DNA from: Gnetum montanum
Taxonomy: Eukaryota > Streptophyta > Gnetopsida > Gnetales > Gnetaceae
Direction of reading: 5' to 3'
DNA: 64,000 nucleotides
Assembly (NCBI GenBank): GCA_015680685.1
Contig: MNCI01005415.1
Coordinates: 407,631 to 471,630 of the forward strand
The translations under genes and the position numbers were made by a program. Below, one piece after another: positions 34,961 to 48,583 of this stretch. Each line of letters opens with the position of its first letter. The first letter of the stretch is position 1. The notes beneath the pieces were generated by a model. It made no database searches. It saw nothing but the letters and a program-made list of their open reading frames with translations, and was not told the origin of the DNA.

Positions 34961-35949
34961 GAGTTACTTATATATTGATTCTAGCCTAGAAGAAAAAAAT
35001 GAATATGACTTATAGTAAAACAACCATCCTAGGGGATGTTGTCTCATCATGATCCACTTATAAGAATCAAAGTCATATGCACTGAATCCAAAGCTTGTTA
35101 AGAAGTAGATGTATAGGATACTATCTTATCTACAATGTAATTATAGAAAATCCTATCTAAAACTATCATATTATCATAGTGGAGCTTATCCTCAACCTTA
35201 AAATCAATACTATTAATAATTGAAAAATCTACAGTCATCAAGGATATTATCACTAAGGCAACAATATTCCTATAGACAACTAGATTTGTATAACTTTTAT
35301 GTCTCATGAAAAAGGTTGAACATAATAGCTGAATATGAAGTGGTGAACAAGATGAGAAAAAAACAAGAGTGAGTGAGAACTATGTTGGAATCATTGGGCA
35401 AATGTCGTTTAAGTAGAGTGGCCACTCCACTGAGTAATCATGAGAGAGAGAGGAGATGTAGCAACATGTGTCTATGAGAGAAAATGCTTTTGCTCAAAAT
35501 TTTTATCATTACTATCTAGAAAAATATCATAGAACCACAAATCCAAGATCCAATCATGATCTTATATTCCTTATTAACCTATACAACAATTGTATCAAAA
35601 TTGTAATCCACTTCCTCTAGTCTCATAACCATCTATGTAGGAATAACTATGAACTTAGCCACAATAGAAGAATGCTATAAGGATCATCAATATATAAGTA
35701 GAGGATATTGTTAGAAACTATAAACCTAGAACAAAGAATCATCCTCTCTTCTTCAAAATTCCAAAAAGATCTAGTAGGCTTGAGATTTCTTCCAACCTAC
35801 TTAAGAGGAACATGATTGTAACTCTAGATCCAATCTCCACTACACTAAGTCCTCCAATATAAATGAGGATTCAACAAAGATCAAATATAAATTTTATCAT
35901 TTTCATTATCTCTTAGATAATAATTCATTAAATCAAAGTAGATGTACTT
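34961..35949 (+). other. Element E, gag-protease interval, no domain readable
   Basis: The stretch is AT-rich, with stops in all frames over most of its length. By position it should hold the C-terminal gag of E. A minus-strand frame at 35307-35098 has no recognisable content. Confidence 0.45.
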
Positions 35950-36310
35950 CCCAAGCAGTGAGTAGATCCTAGAAGTTTCTTATTGTACCTAACAAAAGAA
36001 GGAAATGTACTATGTAAAGCTCTTTTAGATTTAGGCTTAGGAGTGAATCTTATCTCTCAAGATATGTATAAAGTTTAAAATCTACCATTGTTAAAAAATT
36101 GAAATATTAGATTAGAGCTTGTGGACTAATCTATTGTTATATCACTTAGATAAATAGAGGATGTTGTGACCATCATCAATGGGTGATCATACCCTGTAGA
36201 CTTACTAGTAATCCATGTTGGATAGCATAAGGCCAAGTTCCCCATAATCATGAGGAAAGCATGGATTAGCATAATTGATGCTAAGCTAGGATTAGAGACA
36301 TATTATTAAA
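35950..36310 (+). pseudogene. Element E protease region, decayed
   Basis: The plus reading contains CKALLDLGLGVNLISQDMYK, then IRLELVD, IEDVVTIING, and a RKAWISIIDAKLGLE end. This follows B's protease (CKALLHFGSNVNIILHEMY, IRLELEKQS, VEDIMTTIFG) segment by segment. Here the catalytic Asp is retained in LLDLGLG. Frame breaks and stops occur after YK and later. Confidence 0.8.
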
Positions 36311-36879
36311 AGCTTCTAATGAAGATAATAAGGGATTCATACAAAGACAAAGATTTTTATGCATCATGTACAATAATATGAGGTGCAACTATGTGCAAAA
36401 AGTATCGATAATAAAGTGAAAAAACATCTAGACATGTAGAACATGTATAGAAGATATGTATGTACAAAATTACCTAGATTCTACAACCATAAAATAGAAA
36501 GGAACCTAGTGGCTGAAAACTGAGAAAAAATGAAAATATAAAATATACATGGAACTAGTAGAATAAATCACGAGTACCTACATAGAAGAAAAAACATAAG
36601 ATAAAGTGATTAATAAAATAACTTTCCTAGGTAGAATATTAATGAGAAGAAACTAGGAAATGGGGAAAGTTTGATATTTGGAACAAATTATAACTAGTAT
36701 GTATAGAACTCAAAACATTAGTCAATACACTACAGTATGTGTTTCTAAATAATGAAAAGTTACTAATGTCAATCTTAGTGAAGAGAAAAAATAGAAACTA
36801 CTAAAGATAGTAAATAGATAGTTGATATCTTTTTCATGGTCATAAGATGAAATCACTAGCATAGATTCACATATTTGCT
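36311..36879 (+). other. Element E protease-RT linker
   Basis: No domain is recognised. In Athila-type polyproteins this is the divergent stretch between protease and RT. Confidence 0.4.
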
Positions 36880-38160
36880 ACCATTGAATCTGTATAGATG
36901 CTATTGTTAAACCATGCTACCAGCATTAATGATGACATATCCAAACCTTAAAGAAGTAGTAAATTAAGAACTTGAGAATTTACTCAAAGAAAGATTCATA
37001 TCTCTAATTATAAATCATGAATGGATTAGTCAATTAGTCATTGCTTCAAATAAAGAAGGAAATTGGAGGAAATGCATTGATTTTTTGTTACCAAATGTGG
37101 AAAACTTCAAGGACCACTTTCTTTTGCTATTTGTTGATTATGTTTTGGATACCATTGTAGGGCATCAATTCTATAGCTTTCTAGCTAGGTATAGCAGATA
37201 TAATCAAATTCACATGGAATCCAAAGATCAAGAGAAGACCATGCTCACTAGTTCATGAGGAACATTTTCCTATCAATAGATGTAGTTTGATCTTTATAAT
37301 GTTCCTACTACCTTTCAAAGAATCATCCTCATTATATTAGAATAATAGATTGGTAATAGGGTAGAAGTATTCATGGATGGTTTTTCCACATATGGCTTCA
37401 ATTTTAAACAAGCTTTGAACTACCTAGAACAAGTACTAAAAAATATTTTGAAACAAATTTAAAGCTTAATTGACAGAAGAGCCACTTGATGGTCCAAGAG
37501 GATATTATTCTAAGTCATAATCTTTCACAAAAGAAAATTGAAGTGAATCCAAATAAAATCAAATTCATCCAAAGACCACAAACCATTAAGGATGTTAGAT
37601 ATTTTCTAGGTTATACTAGGTATTATTAATAATATATAGAAAATTTATTGAAAATCGAAAATTTGTTGGTAAACTTAATAAGAAAGATGAACCATTCATT
37701 TGGTAATAAAAGTGTGAGAAGGAATTTAAGAGCCTAAAACATAAAATAGTATAGACCTAGATCCTATGAGCTTCAGATTAGTTTAGACCTTTTTAGATTA
37801 TGATAGATGCTTTAAACTATGCATTGGGAATAGTGCTAATACAATTAGATGATTAGAAGAGATTGTATTGCATTCATTGTATAAGACACAACAAAATAGA
37901 AGCATAGCTTAGTTACACCACTATAGAAAAAGAATGAATTATTGTGGTGTATGTGCTACAAGATTTTTGACATTATGTGCTTGGTTATCTTCTCTATATC
38001 CACATTGAACACAATGTAATTATATTTTTGATGAATAATCGTATGGTAAATCCAAGAGTTATGAAATAGCTCATGATTTTACAAGAACTTGACATTATCA
38101 TGATCTACTGAAAAGGAACTAAAAATGTAGTAACCAATAATTTTTTAAGATTAAGCTAGG
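36880..38160 (+). pseudogene. Element E reverse transcriptase and RNase H, decayed
   Basis: The RT part at 37015-37260 reads EWISQLVIASNKEGNWRKC, then FKDHFLLLFVDYVLDT, GHQFYSFLARYSRYNQI. FLA-R stands where FLDGYSGYNQI is usual, so the first catalytic Asp is lost. A VEVFMDGFS stretch follows at 37360. RNase H is seen near 37800-38150 (MIDALNYALGIVLI-like, then ERIIVVYVLQ). Stops and single-base shifts are common. Confidence 0.75.
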
Positions 38161-38399
38161 AGATAGAAGAAGATACAAAATTCTTATCAAATCTATTTCT
38201 AGATAAGCTATTATTCACAAAAGTAGCAATAGTGAAGGATTCAATAACAAGGAAATTTTGGATGATATATTACTTGAATAATATCACCACTTAAGAAATT
38301 TCTACTAAATGGGACAAGAAAAAGAGAAAATAGTTTTTTCATTAAGAAAAATACTTCATCAAAATCAAATATAATTTTTATAAAATTTGGGTTTATGAT

Positions 38400-39520
38400 T
38401 TAATTAGATTGTATATTCTAGAAGAAAGTCAATAGAGAGTTCCACAAGATGCACATGGAGAACCATGTGGAGAGCATTTCATAGGAAGATGAAAAACTAT
38501 AAAACTTCTCATGGATAGATATTTTTGACCCACTATATTTATAGATGCACACTAATTTACATAAGCTTGTGAAAGATGCCAAAGAGATAAAGGAATGGAA
38601 GTTAGATATGAAGGATCATAATAGTAGATACATCCATTAAAACCATTTGGCATATGAGGAATTGATTTTATCCAATCCATCATACCAAGGTTAAATGAAA
38701 ATTTATAGATAATTTTTACCATTGATTATTATATAAAATGAGTGAAAGTTACTGTAGTCAAAGAGTGCACATCAACAACAATAGTCAAATTCTTTCAATA
38801 ACATTTAGTGAATACATTTGGTATACCAAGAATGCTAATCTTAGATAATGAAACATATTTTATAGGATATATATTCAAGAAATTTATGTGATGTCTTAGG
38901 GTTAACCATAAGTTAGAAACATCTTACTATTTCCAAGATAATGAACAATTATAAGTGACTACCTAAGAGATAACACTAAGCCTAACTAGAACTATTAGTT
39001 GATATATAAAGGATTGGAGTATTAAACTTAATGATGCTCTTTGGGCTTATAAATTAACTTGGAATATTTCTATATTGTATTCCCTATACAAACTTATGCA
39101 TGAAAAACCACCTATGTTGCCTATCAAAGTTGAGATACATACCCTAACTACAATCTTCTTTCTAGATATAGACTTTAATTTCACCCGAATGGAACAACTA
39201 ATGTATATCAACTTACTAGATGAAAATTATTTAGTATTACTAATGTTCAACGAGATCCATAAGAAAAATACTAAATAGAGACATGGTGTTAGAATTAAGC
39301 ATGTTACTATTATGATAAATGGAAAAGGCATTTATTATAGTCTAAAACATATCATACAATGTCCTAAATTTCAAACATTTTGGGGAGGATGCTATATTCT
39401 TCATACAATATATTAGTCTAGCGCTATGCAATTCTATTACTATTATAATTATTATAATCTTATTTTTATTGATATTCAAGAACTCAAACCATTCAAGGAC
39501 TTCCAATGATCCATGGACTC
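38400..39520 (+). pseudogene. Element E integrase, decayed
   Basis: A zinc-binding segment at 38440-38620 reads EPCGEHFIGR, then YF-PTIFIDAH and CERCQRDKGMEV. The core at 38650-39000 has FGI-GIDFIQSI, FTIDYYIKWVKV, NTFGIPRMLILDNETYF and LGVNHKLETSYY, in shifting frames. The C-terminal part at ~39350-39510 reads CPKFQTFWGGCYIL and IQELKPFKD, matching FQTLWEGPYIV and QQLKPFHE in B. Not functional. Confidence 0.78.
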
Positions 39521-39559
39521 CATAATAATACATACTAAGCATTCAATCTTTTATATATC

Positions 39560-42500
39560 CTCCTCAGACCATAGTGTGGGAAAGATACATTCTTTTGTTA
39601 GGCATTGTGCATGTAAGTCATTTTTTTTTATTTTTGAATTTCTTAATATTTTTCTTCATTCTTGACAATATTCTAATTTTTGAATCTTTTTCTAGTTCTA
39701 TTATGTATTTTTAGTTTATAATATTTTTTTAATTTTTTCATATCTTTCATACTTTATAAACTTTATCATTCCTTGAATATTCTATTTTACATAATGTAAA
39801 TATTTTTATTGTTTAGTTAATATAATGATTAATAATAAGTAGAATGTTGTTTTGTATAAAATAACTTTTTTCTGTGTCAAAAAATCATTGGAGATTAATT
39901 ATACAAATAGTAAGACCATGTCATTTATTTTCCCATTTCCGAAAATAGGAGGTTCTTAGCATGGACATAGAGTCATTGCCTTTTATTATAGCATAAAAGG
40001 ACACAAATCAAACATATGACCATCCTAATGACAATAGTGCATGACTATAGAAACTTATAATAAATAATTTTCTTCACATTATCAATTCCACTAGCACATA
40101 GAAGAATTTCTTGCTTAAACGAATTAAGATCACCTTGATTATATTCCAAATTCGATGAAAACCACTAGCTATAGATGGAGTTACAAAATTCTTGATTGAC
40201 CTAATTCAAAAGACAATATCCCTTTTAACTCTTTCAAAAATCAATATAATATTTAGCAATTTAACAAATTGAATAAACCATTCAAATTTCAAAAGATGCT
40301 AAATTAAAAGAAGAAGTTCATTTTTGAATAATTAATAAATCATGATGATGGTTGAAAGCATTAATATCAAGAGCCTTAGAGACCATCGTCAAATTAACAA
40401 ATTCTACTAAAACTATGTTTGACAAATAACATGCATGGATAACATCCAAACCTCAATCTTTCCAAACTAGATTTAAATGACTTAAAAATCTTAGAAAATA
40501 AGCTAAATAATCCAAAATTTGCATTAAAACATACCTTTCATAAATTTCTTGAGTAACACATTTGTATAAATTATTAAGAAATTTGTAGAATGGCAAAGAA
40601 GTGATGGTTGTGCTTGAAGGATCACCTATTGAATCTAGCAGCAATGTAAGTAATTCTAAATATATTTGTTAGAGAAATATCATATCCACTAAAAAAATTC
40701 AATTTGTTGAAGAAACATTAAATTCATTCAAAATAAAAATAAAATAAAATAAGTAAAGAGCATATATAAATATATAAAATAAAATAATAAAAATTAAACT
40801 AAATTAAAATTAAATTAAATAAAGGAAAATACAATAGATAAAAAAACTTAAAATAAAATAAAATAAAATCAACAATTAAAATGAGAGATATTGTCCAAAG
40901 ATCCAAAAATAAGTTACACATGGCATATGATTAAATATTTTAAACAATCTAATCACCATGCATAATGCTATAGTAAAGTCAAGACTTGAAAAACTTCAGA
41001 ATCCCAAAACAAAAATTGTTTTCTTTAAAAAATATGATGGGGTCATTACTTTTGAAAAACTAGCCCTTTGGAGATGCTTGGAATGTTAGGTTAGCACATG
41101 GAATCCCTGACATGCACTTGATAAATCAAGCAACATATTTATAAGTTAAATATAACTATCATTGGTTCATGAAATCATGAACCTTCCTTAACTAGTGTAG
41201 TTAAACAAGAAAAATACAAACATAATGATCAAACTCCATTAATTAAGAACCATGCTAATGGTCATGGAAACCTTTGATAGCATACCTTTTTTAAAAATAC
41301 ACCAAGCACTCATCCATATTTCTAGAGGTCATAAATTAAATTCTAGGTCCATTAGACCCTTCCATGAATCTAGTGGCAACAACTTCTCCACTTGTGATTT
41401 AGGATCTAGGTCCTCACTTAATATATGTCTATTTCACCAATGATGATAGAAGAAAATGAGGTGGATGAATTTGTGTTGTGTGTTGATTCCATTAACCAAA
41501 ACTTTACATAAACCTATTTGGCACTCTCACATCATCATCATATCTATAAGCTCATCCATCCACCATTTGGCTCTTAGTTTAAGCATTCATAAAAAACATT
41601 AATTTATTTCCCATAAATACATAAAATTATACTTAAAATAATAAAAAAATCAAAATTCATTAATCACTAATATCAAAACTAACTACACAAAGAATTACAT
41701 TAAAACATAGCAAACCAAAATTAAAAGATCCATATGCTTAAAAAACACCCAAAATCACACCAAATGAAAAGAATAAACATATTAAACAATGGTATAATCA
41801 TTAGAGTTTTAAAAATTCATGCAAAAAAATACACACATTAGTAAGTATCAAAGAACATGAACAAATAAACAAATTACACTCTATCATCAAAGCCATTACG
41901 TGAAGGTCTCTTTTCCCATGATTGACTTCAAAACTAGCATATGATAACATCCTTTTTATCAACATTATCAAATAACTAAGGATGTGACTAAGATTCTTTG
42001 TATCATCTCGGCTGTTGGACTTAATGATTGAATTTTGAAGATGAAGTTTCTTTCCTCTCATTTATGGAAATTTTATCCTTTTATTTTTTTGAAGATGGAG
42101 TAGAAACTTCATTTACTTTATCTCTAGAAATATAGCATTTTTAGTATTTTTGTTTAAAATATGTTGATGAAGTAGGGTATGAGCATGAATCCTCACTAAC
42201 ATTGGTACTCTTCTTTCTCCTACAAAATAACTTTTGTTTATAAGGTGACAAATTTCTTTCCATATGTGAAACAAAAGTATAATGATACTACCCAATAGTG
42301 TACAATGATGGAAAATAAGATTAGTAGATTGCATTAATGAACTAGACTTGTCCCTACTATGGTTGATTTGAAATTTCCCTATGTGATGATACAAAGAATT
42401 ATGATGGAAATTGCTAAACTTTCAATTGCTTCAATAATTAAGGTGGATATGGATAATATTGTTAGGTCATTGCCTAAAGTATTTAATCTATAGTTCACGG

Positions 42501-44294
42501 AGTTCCTTTGTAGGAAGAAGAATGACATGATGAAGCTTGAGGCATTATAAAGGACACACTCTATGATGCTAAGTTTCAAGGATTAGATTCCCTTTATTAT
42601 TTTTGTTGTTGTTGTGAATGAAGACGTGTATTATGAGGATAAGATATTTAATGAGGTTAAGATCTCTTACACTTTTTCATGCATTCATTATTATTTTCTT
42701 ATGGTGTAACTACCTTCATAGCTACTTGAATAAATTTTTTTTCTAAATCCTTGAGATCTAAAGTTATCTTTTGGTATAATACTTCCCAAACTTTGTGATC
42801 ATCATTGGCAAGGTTTTTCAAAGTCTTCTTAGTTTTCATGATTTCTTGCACAAAGACTTTAATAACATCAAAAGGTTAAATATTCATTTAATATACTTTA
42901 TATCCTTCTAACATGAGGAATGTATGTTAACTTCCTCTACATTGGCATATTTATGTCATTCAATTTTTAATCTAGCCACAACATCCAACATAGTTATAAT
43001 TTGGACTACTAACCTATAGTAGAGATTACCCGTAACATAAATTTCCATCCTTTCATGAATTTATGATTGTAATACTTTTACTAGGTGTTTTAATTAATCA
43101 TATTTTCTCACTCCATAATTGGTACATTGATTGAGCATGCAATTATAGCTTTCTATGACCACATCCAATGATTCATTATACCTAACTTCTATTTTTCTAT
43201 TTGATTCCTAATATTTGCAACTCAAGCATAAGATTAAAACTTGAACTTGAAATTTTTTAACATGTATACCCAAGAAGAGATGGAATTGGATGGAAAATCT
43301 TGATACCATGTTTTAGCATGATCAATAACTATGTGGGGAAAGAGATAAAGTTCTTTTCATTCATTGTTCAACCCTCATAGCTTATAATTAATAATAAATG
43401 ATTGAAAATAAATCAGTATATTATTATTTAATAACTTTTTAAATTTTGTAATATTAATCATATCAACCTTTTAAATTATACTCTTCTCAATGCTTTTAGT
43501 TGGGATGCAAACAACTTCATGAATTTCATCATGGTAAGTCCATTCAAATGAAGGTAAGACAAATCTTGAATGATAAATTAGTTTAGAGTTTCCACAAGTG
43601 TAGCTCAAGCCTCATGAACAAATATTCATGAACCTCTTTTTTCTATAATCATTCATGTTGTAGTAATGAGAGTTTCAATAAGAATATCTTGCCTACTTCT
43701 CAACATGTATGTACTTATACTCTTGCTTTGTAATCATATCATGAAGCTCTTTATTTTCATCAAAAACATAGTCTAATCATTAGGGTAACATGAGTTTATA
43801 ATTTTTCAAATAATTAATAAAGCCTTGATTGAATAGAGCTTCCTTAAAAGTAGTGTGTGCAAGTTTCCTATGCAAATTGAAAAATCATCCATGTGCATCA
43901 TACCATCATCCTAGCTTATCTTAATGAAATTACATCAAATATAAGGTTCTATTTAATTCAACATCTTTTAAAGGTAATTTGAACCATGATTACTTTGATC
44001 CTTTACTTCCTATAGAATCAAAAACTAACAAAATAAAAATTTCTAAATCTACAAGTAAAACAAGCAATTCACAAAGATCATTCCTAGTAATTGCACCAAT
44101 GATTGGGAATCCTCTTGGTCAAGAGTAAAAGAGGTTTATGAATGATTCATGTAATGAATCAATTGTAAACACCAAAGATGATAGGAACATGAATTACAAA
44201 GTTTATATAAGTATATCATTGTAATTAATAAATGAAAATATTATACTACATATGATACAAGTGAAGGAACCTATGTTTGCATGGTAGGTAAATG
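39560..44294. other. AT-rich region, no gene recognised
   Basis: The first 1-2 kb should be E's 3' tail; T- and A-rich runs at 39620-39840 suit that. A low-complexity AAATAAAATA tract is at 40735-40875. Open frames of 60-93 codons at 41801-42061, 42113-42394 and 42379-42579 (minus) show no family signature and are expected by chance in so AT-rich a sequence. E's 3' LTR was not identified. Confidence 0.45.
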
Positions 44295-44299
44295 ATATT

Positions 44300-45142
44300 T
44301 GATGAGCGATGAGGTCTTCCTACACCCAACGATATGAATCACTAAGAAATTCATGCATGATCTGGTTGAATTCTATATATTCCTAGTGTTCATGTACACA
44401 AGACTCAATCTAGAAGGTGAATCTAATCATGGAACAATCATTGTCTTCCCAACTACACTTGCAAGGCTTACTTGTATGGTTAAGTGTAATTCAAACACAT
44501 GATTTTTATTTCTCTAAGGTTGGTAATGGATTGAGAATAAATTAGTTAACTAATTCAACTAATCTAATTACTAATTAATAACTAAATATTCTAACATAAC
44601 CATCCCATCCCACTTTTTGTACACATCTTGAACACGTACAACACTACTTGGTGACAAAGTGTTAAGTGCTACTAGGATTACCAAGTGTTATACGTATTCT
44701 CAAAGTGGTTGTACTTATGTGTGCTAATCTATTTAGCTTAAGTAATTAATTAAAGTCTTAATCATTCTAGATTAATTAATTATTTAATTAATTAAAATCA
44801 TAAATGCATAAATAAAACATTAAGCTACACCAAGTACTGCAAGGTTTGTCAAAAAGCTTATCTTTATTGCCACACACACTATAGTGCTCAAGCACAACAA
44901 TGCTCAAATAAAGATTCGTACACTCCTTGACTCCTGCTATGGGAACTTAGAAAATTATTGTATCTCTTATGGATAAAAATAGCAAGAATTTTGATAGCAA
45001 TTGAAATTCTAACTCCTCATGAACATGGCTAGGGTATTGTATTTATAAACCTACTAGGGTGCAATGTTGATGAGTACATCAACATGGAAAACCCTATGTC
45101 AATGGGATCCCATTGATGGGGTCAACCAAAGAAACTTTATTA
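44300..45142 (-). mobile_element. LTR H, Athila-like 3' LTR (843 bp)
   Basis: It starts TGATGAGCGATGAGG at 44300 and ends TTTATTA at 45142, where B has TTCATCA. The inner neighbour TACCCACATG resembles the inner neighbours of the B and G 3' LTRs, so I read it as the 3' LTR of a minus-strand element. The U3 (45060-45120) has CATCAAC / CATTGATGG words like A rather than GATATC repeats. ATATT lies directly outside (44295-44299), as it does for B. Confidence 0.8.
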
Positions 45143-45399
45143 TACCCACATGATTGAATTAAAACTCATTCTCAAGTTCTTTACAAAACAACACTAACAC
45201 ACAACACAACACAATAATAAATTAACACACAACACAAAAAAATTAACACAACAAAACAAAACTAAGTGCTCTGGTGTAAGGATTGAAATTGATTACAAAA
45301 TTGTGATGTTAATGACACAAAATTAAACACTATAACATGATTAAAAAAAATTGGACAACACATCTTCTAATAGTGTGAAGATAGTTAAAAAGATTAGAT
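45143..45399 (-). other. 3' tail of element H, CA-rich
   Basis: A low-complexity ACACAACACAA / AACACAACAAAAC stretch lies at 45185-45262. No protein. Confidence 0.5.
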
Positions 45400-46930
45400 G
45401 GTCCCAGGTGGTGTAGATTCTTGAGGTTCTAAAGGAACTTCTCCAACTTTGGGCACACACAGTGGTTAAGGTGGCTATGGCTATCCTACTGTAGCTACCA
45501 CTTCTGGTGGAAGGAGAAAGACATCTAACAATGCATTCATCTTCCCATCCTTGCTCTGGGGATCATTCACAGTCCATGCAACATCACCAATATGGGTTGG
45601 AATTGGGATATCCAATGGATAGGACATTACTGGGAACAACTCCTTCAGATTGAAAAACCAAGAAGCAAATTGCTTGCATTTGATATTAAATGTTCTAAGT
45701 TAATTTTGCAATTCCTAGAAGTCATTCATCCTGTTGGCCTAGTTCTCAATAGCTAATCTTTGATTAGTGAACTTTGCTTTGAGAACCTCGAGTTATGCAT
45801 TTACCACTATAAGCTTCTGCTTGGTGTCCTTACAGTGCTTGAACTTTTCCTTATACAAAAAGTATGAGCTAGCCACTTATTTTTCCAATTCAGACCATGA
45901 TCATCTACTAGTTAGCATAGCTAGATTTTCATATCAGAGATTGGCAAGCTCCATGTATTCTAGCATCTCCTCAATCTGCAAATCCTTCATGTGGATCTCT
46001 ACCTTGTTGTAGGCATCTATACCATTAATGATAGGTTTCAAATTTCTGTTCCTTGTTGGAGTTTTTGGAGGGTCTCATTTACTTTTACCTTTGCCAACTA
46101 GTTGTGTTTTTCATTAACTTCTTTTTATAGATTGACCTAATCTCTATAATGATTTTTGGCTCCCTTAATTTGAGAGCCTCTAATTTCTAGGTAGCTAATT
46201 TAATTGTAGTCTTTTGGCAAAGAGCATAGATCTCCTCCATGGAGAGGTTTCTATTTTCTATTGTCAATCTCCTCAACTCAGTGTTCACTTTGGCTAGTTT
46301 CTCCTATTATTGATGGATGAAATTTTCCATATCCTATTTTTGTGTATCAACATTTTGTAGGCAATGATTCTCTGTGGTTAACTATACATTCTCCTAGTGG
46401 TTCTAATGTAAGGCCTTCTAAGTTTTATGCTAAGTGGCCTCTGCTAAGGATCAATAGAACACTATTGTCTCAATCACATTCTCAACCCCTTTTAGTCTTG
46501 CATGAATCTATTCAAGAGCTTCATCCTTTGTCAATGCTAGGTTAAGAAATGCAAGGTTGGTAATCTAGGCTCTTAGTTTGGCAACCTCCATAGCTAAGCA
46601 GTCATTTAGATCTTTTATTTTGAGTTGCTCCTCCAAAATGATGTTCTTACCCCTTACGTCTAACAACTCTTACCAGGTTGTAGTTATGTTGTCTAGAAGG
46701 TCAAAGATATTCATAATTGGTTGCCTGGTTCCAATGAATTGATCTAGTAATTGTTCATGTTGTGCTATGCTCAACTTGCTGCTTACTATCCTTGTAGACA
46801 TTTACACATCTTTAAGTGTAGATATATTTGGTATAGATGTCATAGGTGCATTTAGAGTTTTGGCAATTCTATTAGCAACCACCTATGGTACTGTCTCCTA
46901 TCCATAGTGCTACATCACCAAAATTTTTCC
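45400..46930 (-). pseudogene. Decayed coiled-coil reading frame inside element H, function unknown
   Basis: From ~46800 downward the minus strand can be read through as one frame for about 700 bases apart from single stops: MSTRIVSSKLSIAQHEQLLD, then NIILEEQLKIKDLNDCL, AMEVAKLRA, KVNTELRRLTIENRNLSMEE. Leu and charged residues alternate in heptad style. Almost every stop is TAG or TAA at what would be a Gln position. Toward 45450 the reading gives FASWFFNLKELFPV and DVAWTVNDPQSKDG. No retroelement enzyme motif is seen. It lies between the H LTR and element G. It could be an additional ORF downstream of pol or the body of a non-autonomous element. Confidence 0.5.
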
Positions 46931-46949
46931 TACCCTTACCCTCTCTTAA

Positions 46950-47814
46950 TGATGAGTAGCAAGGTACCCCTACACCCAACCATACGAATCACAAGCATTC
47001 ATGTGCGATCTGGTAAAATTTTGTAAGCTATAATTACTAAGTATGCTAGAGCTAAATAGTGCATGCATGTTGTCCATTCATTGTCTTCCTAGTCCCACTT
47101 GTGGAATGCAATTATATGGTTAAGTGTGACTGAGGCGTAAGATTTTTCTTATTTTGTGTTTTTATGAAATTACTCACCTAGAACAAAGATGAAAGTGATT
47201 AATTACTAAGTAAGCTATGGTCTAATCTAGCCTAACACAAGTAACCATTCCCACTTCCTGGACACACCCTGAACTTTATGTGAACATTACTGGGTTGTCA
47301 AACACTAATCATTTCTGAGCTATCAAGTGTCACACATATGTTCGAAGCAGTCGTGCTTGTGTATTTTAATAATTTTCTCAATTAATCAAAATTAACTACT
47401 ACATTAATGACATTAATGTAAATTTCATGAAATTAAAATATTTAAATGAATAAGAAAGAAAGTCTCAAGCATTGCAAGGAATGAATCAGAGAGTTCATGT
47501 TTATTGCCAACACACTAGTGTGTTCAGGTACATCAATGCTTGAATAAAGATCCGTTTACAGTTAGACTTCCTGCTACGGGCACTTGGAAAATATTCTAAC
47601 TTTCAAATGGACAAACTACAAGATTTTTTCTACTTGAGTACAAAAAAATTACTCCAAATTATGCTCCCAGTCACTATATTTATAGACCCAGGAGTAACCC
47701 TACGATATCAAATGTATGATATCGCATCTTGGGCCACAATATCGTGTACCTAATATCATGTACCCAATATCGTAGCAACCTCAATATTAGAATATTTAAA
47801 AACACGATTTATCA
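46950..47814 (-). mobile_element. Element G 3' LTR (865 bp)
   Basis: It starts TGATGAGTAGCAAGG at 46950 and ends TTTATCA at 47814. It is closely similar to B's LTRs, including the GATATC U3 repeat at 47700-47800. The 5 bases outside are CTTAA. The far end of G is not available for comparison. Confidence 0.85.
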
Positions 47815-48583
47815 TACCTACATGATAGAATGAAAAATTTTCCTCAAGTATAAAAGAAGAAGAACAAGTCTTTTAAAAAATTTATTAGGGGGTGTTATTT
47901 GACTAACATGCAAAGTGACATAGAGAAAATAGACAAATACAGAAGTGCCCGAGCATACAATATTACAATTGTGTACAAAATTGGGTGTTCATGACAATAG
48001 GAAAGGACACCAATAGATCCAAAGGACATCCAACCCCTCTTAGCAATAGAAGAATGGGGGAGAGGTAGAAGAGATCCGGTGGTTATGAACAATCTCCCAC
48101 AGGTGATATGGTTGCATCCTCCTTGATGAGGACAATCCTACTTCTAGTCTATGCTTCCCATTGCAATCATAACAAAACCAAGAATTAGTATTTATAGTGC
48201 AACAGATAATGACTAAGTACATTATTTTGTTAGTGATTTTATCTAGCCAGGTTGTGATTGTGATAGACTAGTTGCTTGATGTTGTTAGTGGAAAGATTGA
48301 CAAATGGGTTAAGTAAGAGAAGCAATCCATACAATTAAAAAAAATCTTAACGCAAGGAATACTAAAAAGAGGGTATTCACAATAATAAAAAGGAGTTCAT
48401 TATAAAAAATTGTGAAGTTGTTTACAATTGGATGACATGGATGGGGTAAATAAAAATAATTTGATTGTAACAATGTCTAACGATAAATAACTTAACTTAA
48501 CCAAACCAAAAGATATGCAAGTGGGTCCTCCACAAAGTAGGCATAGGATTTTTATGCCCTTGCATAACTTCAAACCAAGGAGT
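47815..48583 (-). other. Element G 3' tail, shortened by deletion
   Basis: It follows B's tail (18664-19445) closely up to CAAACCAAGGAGTC, then jumps to sequence matching B at 21326, inside the integrase core. About 1.88 kb of B-equivalent sequence, including the integrase C-terminus, is missing. Confidence 0.8.

Noticed and set aside
40735-40875. AAATAAAATA tract as a possible polyadenylation or matrix-attachment signal
   Set aside because: Simple low-complexity sequence; nothing else supports a regulatory role.
42113-42579. Two minus-strand frames of 93 and 66 codons
   Set aside because: No domain, homologue or neighbouring signal; expected by chance in AT-rich DNA.
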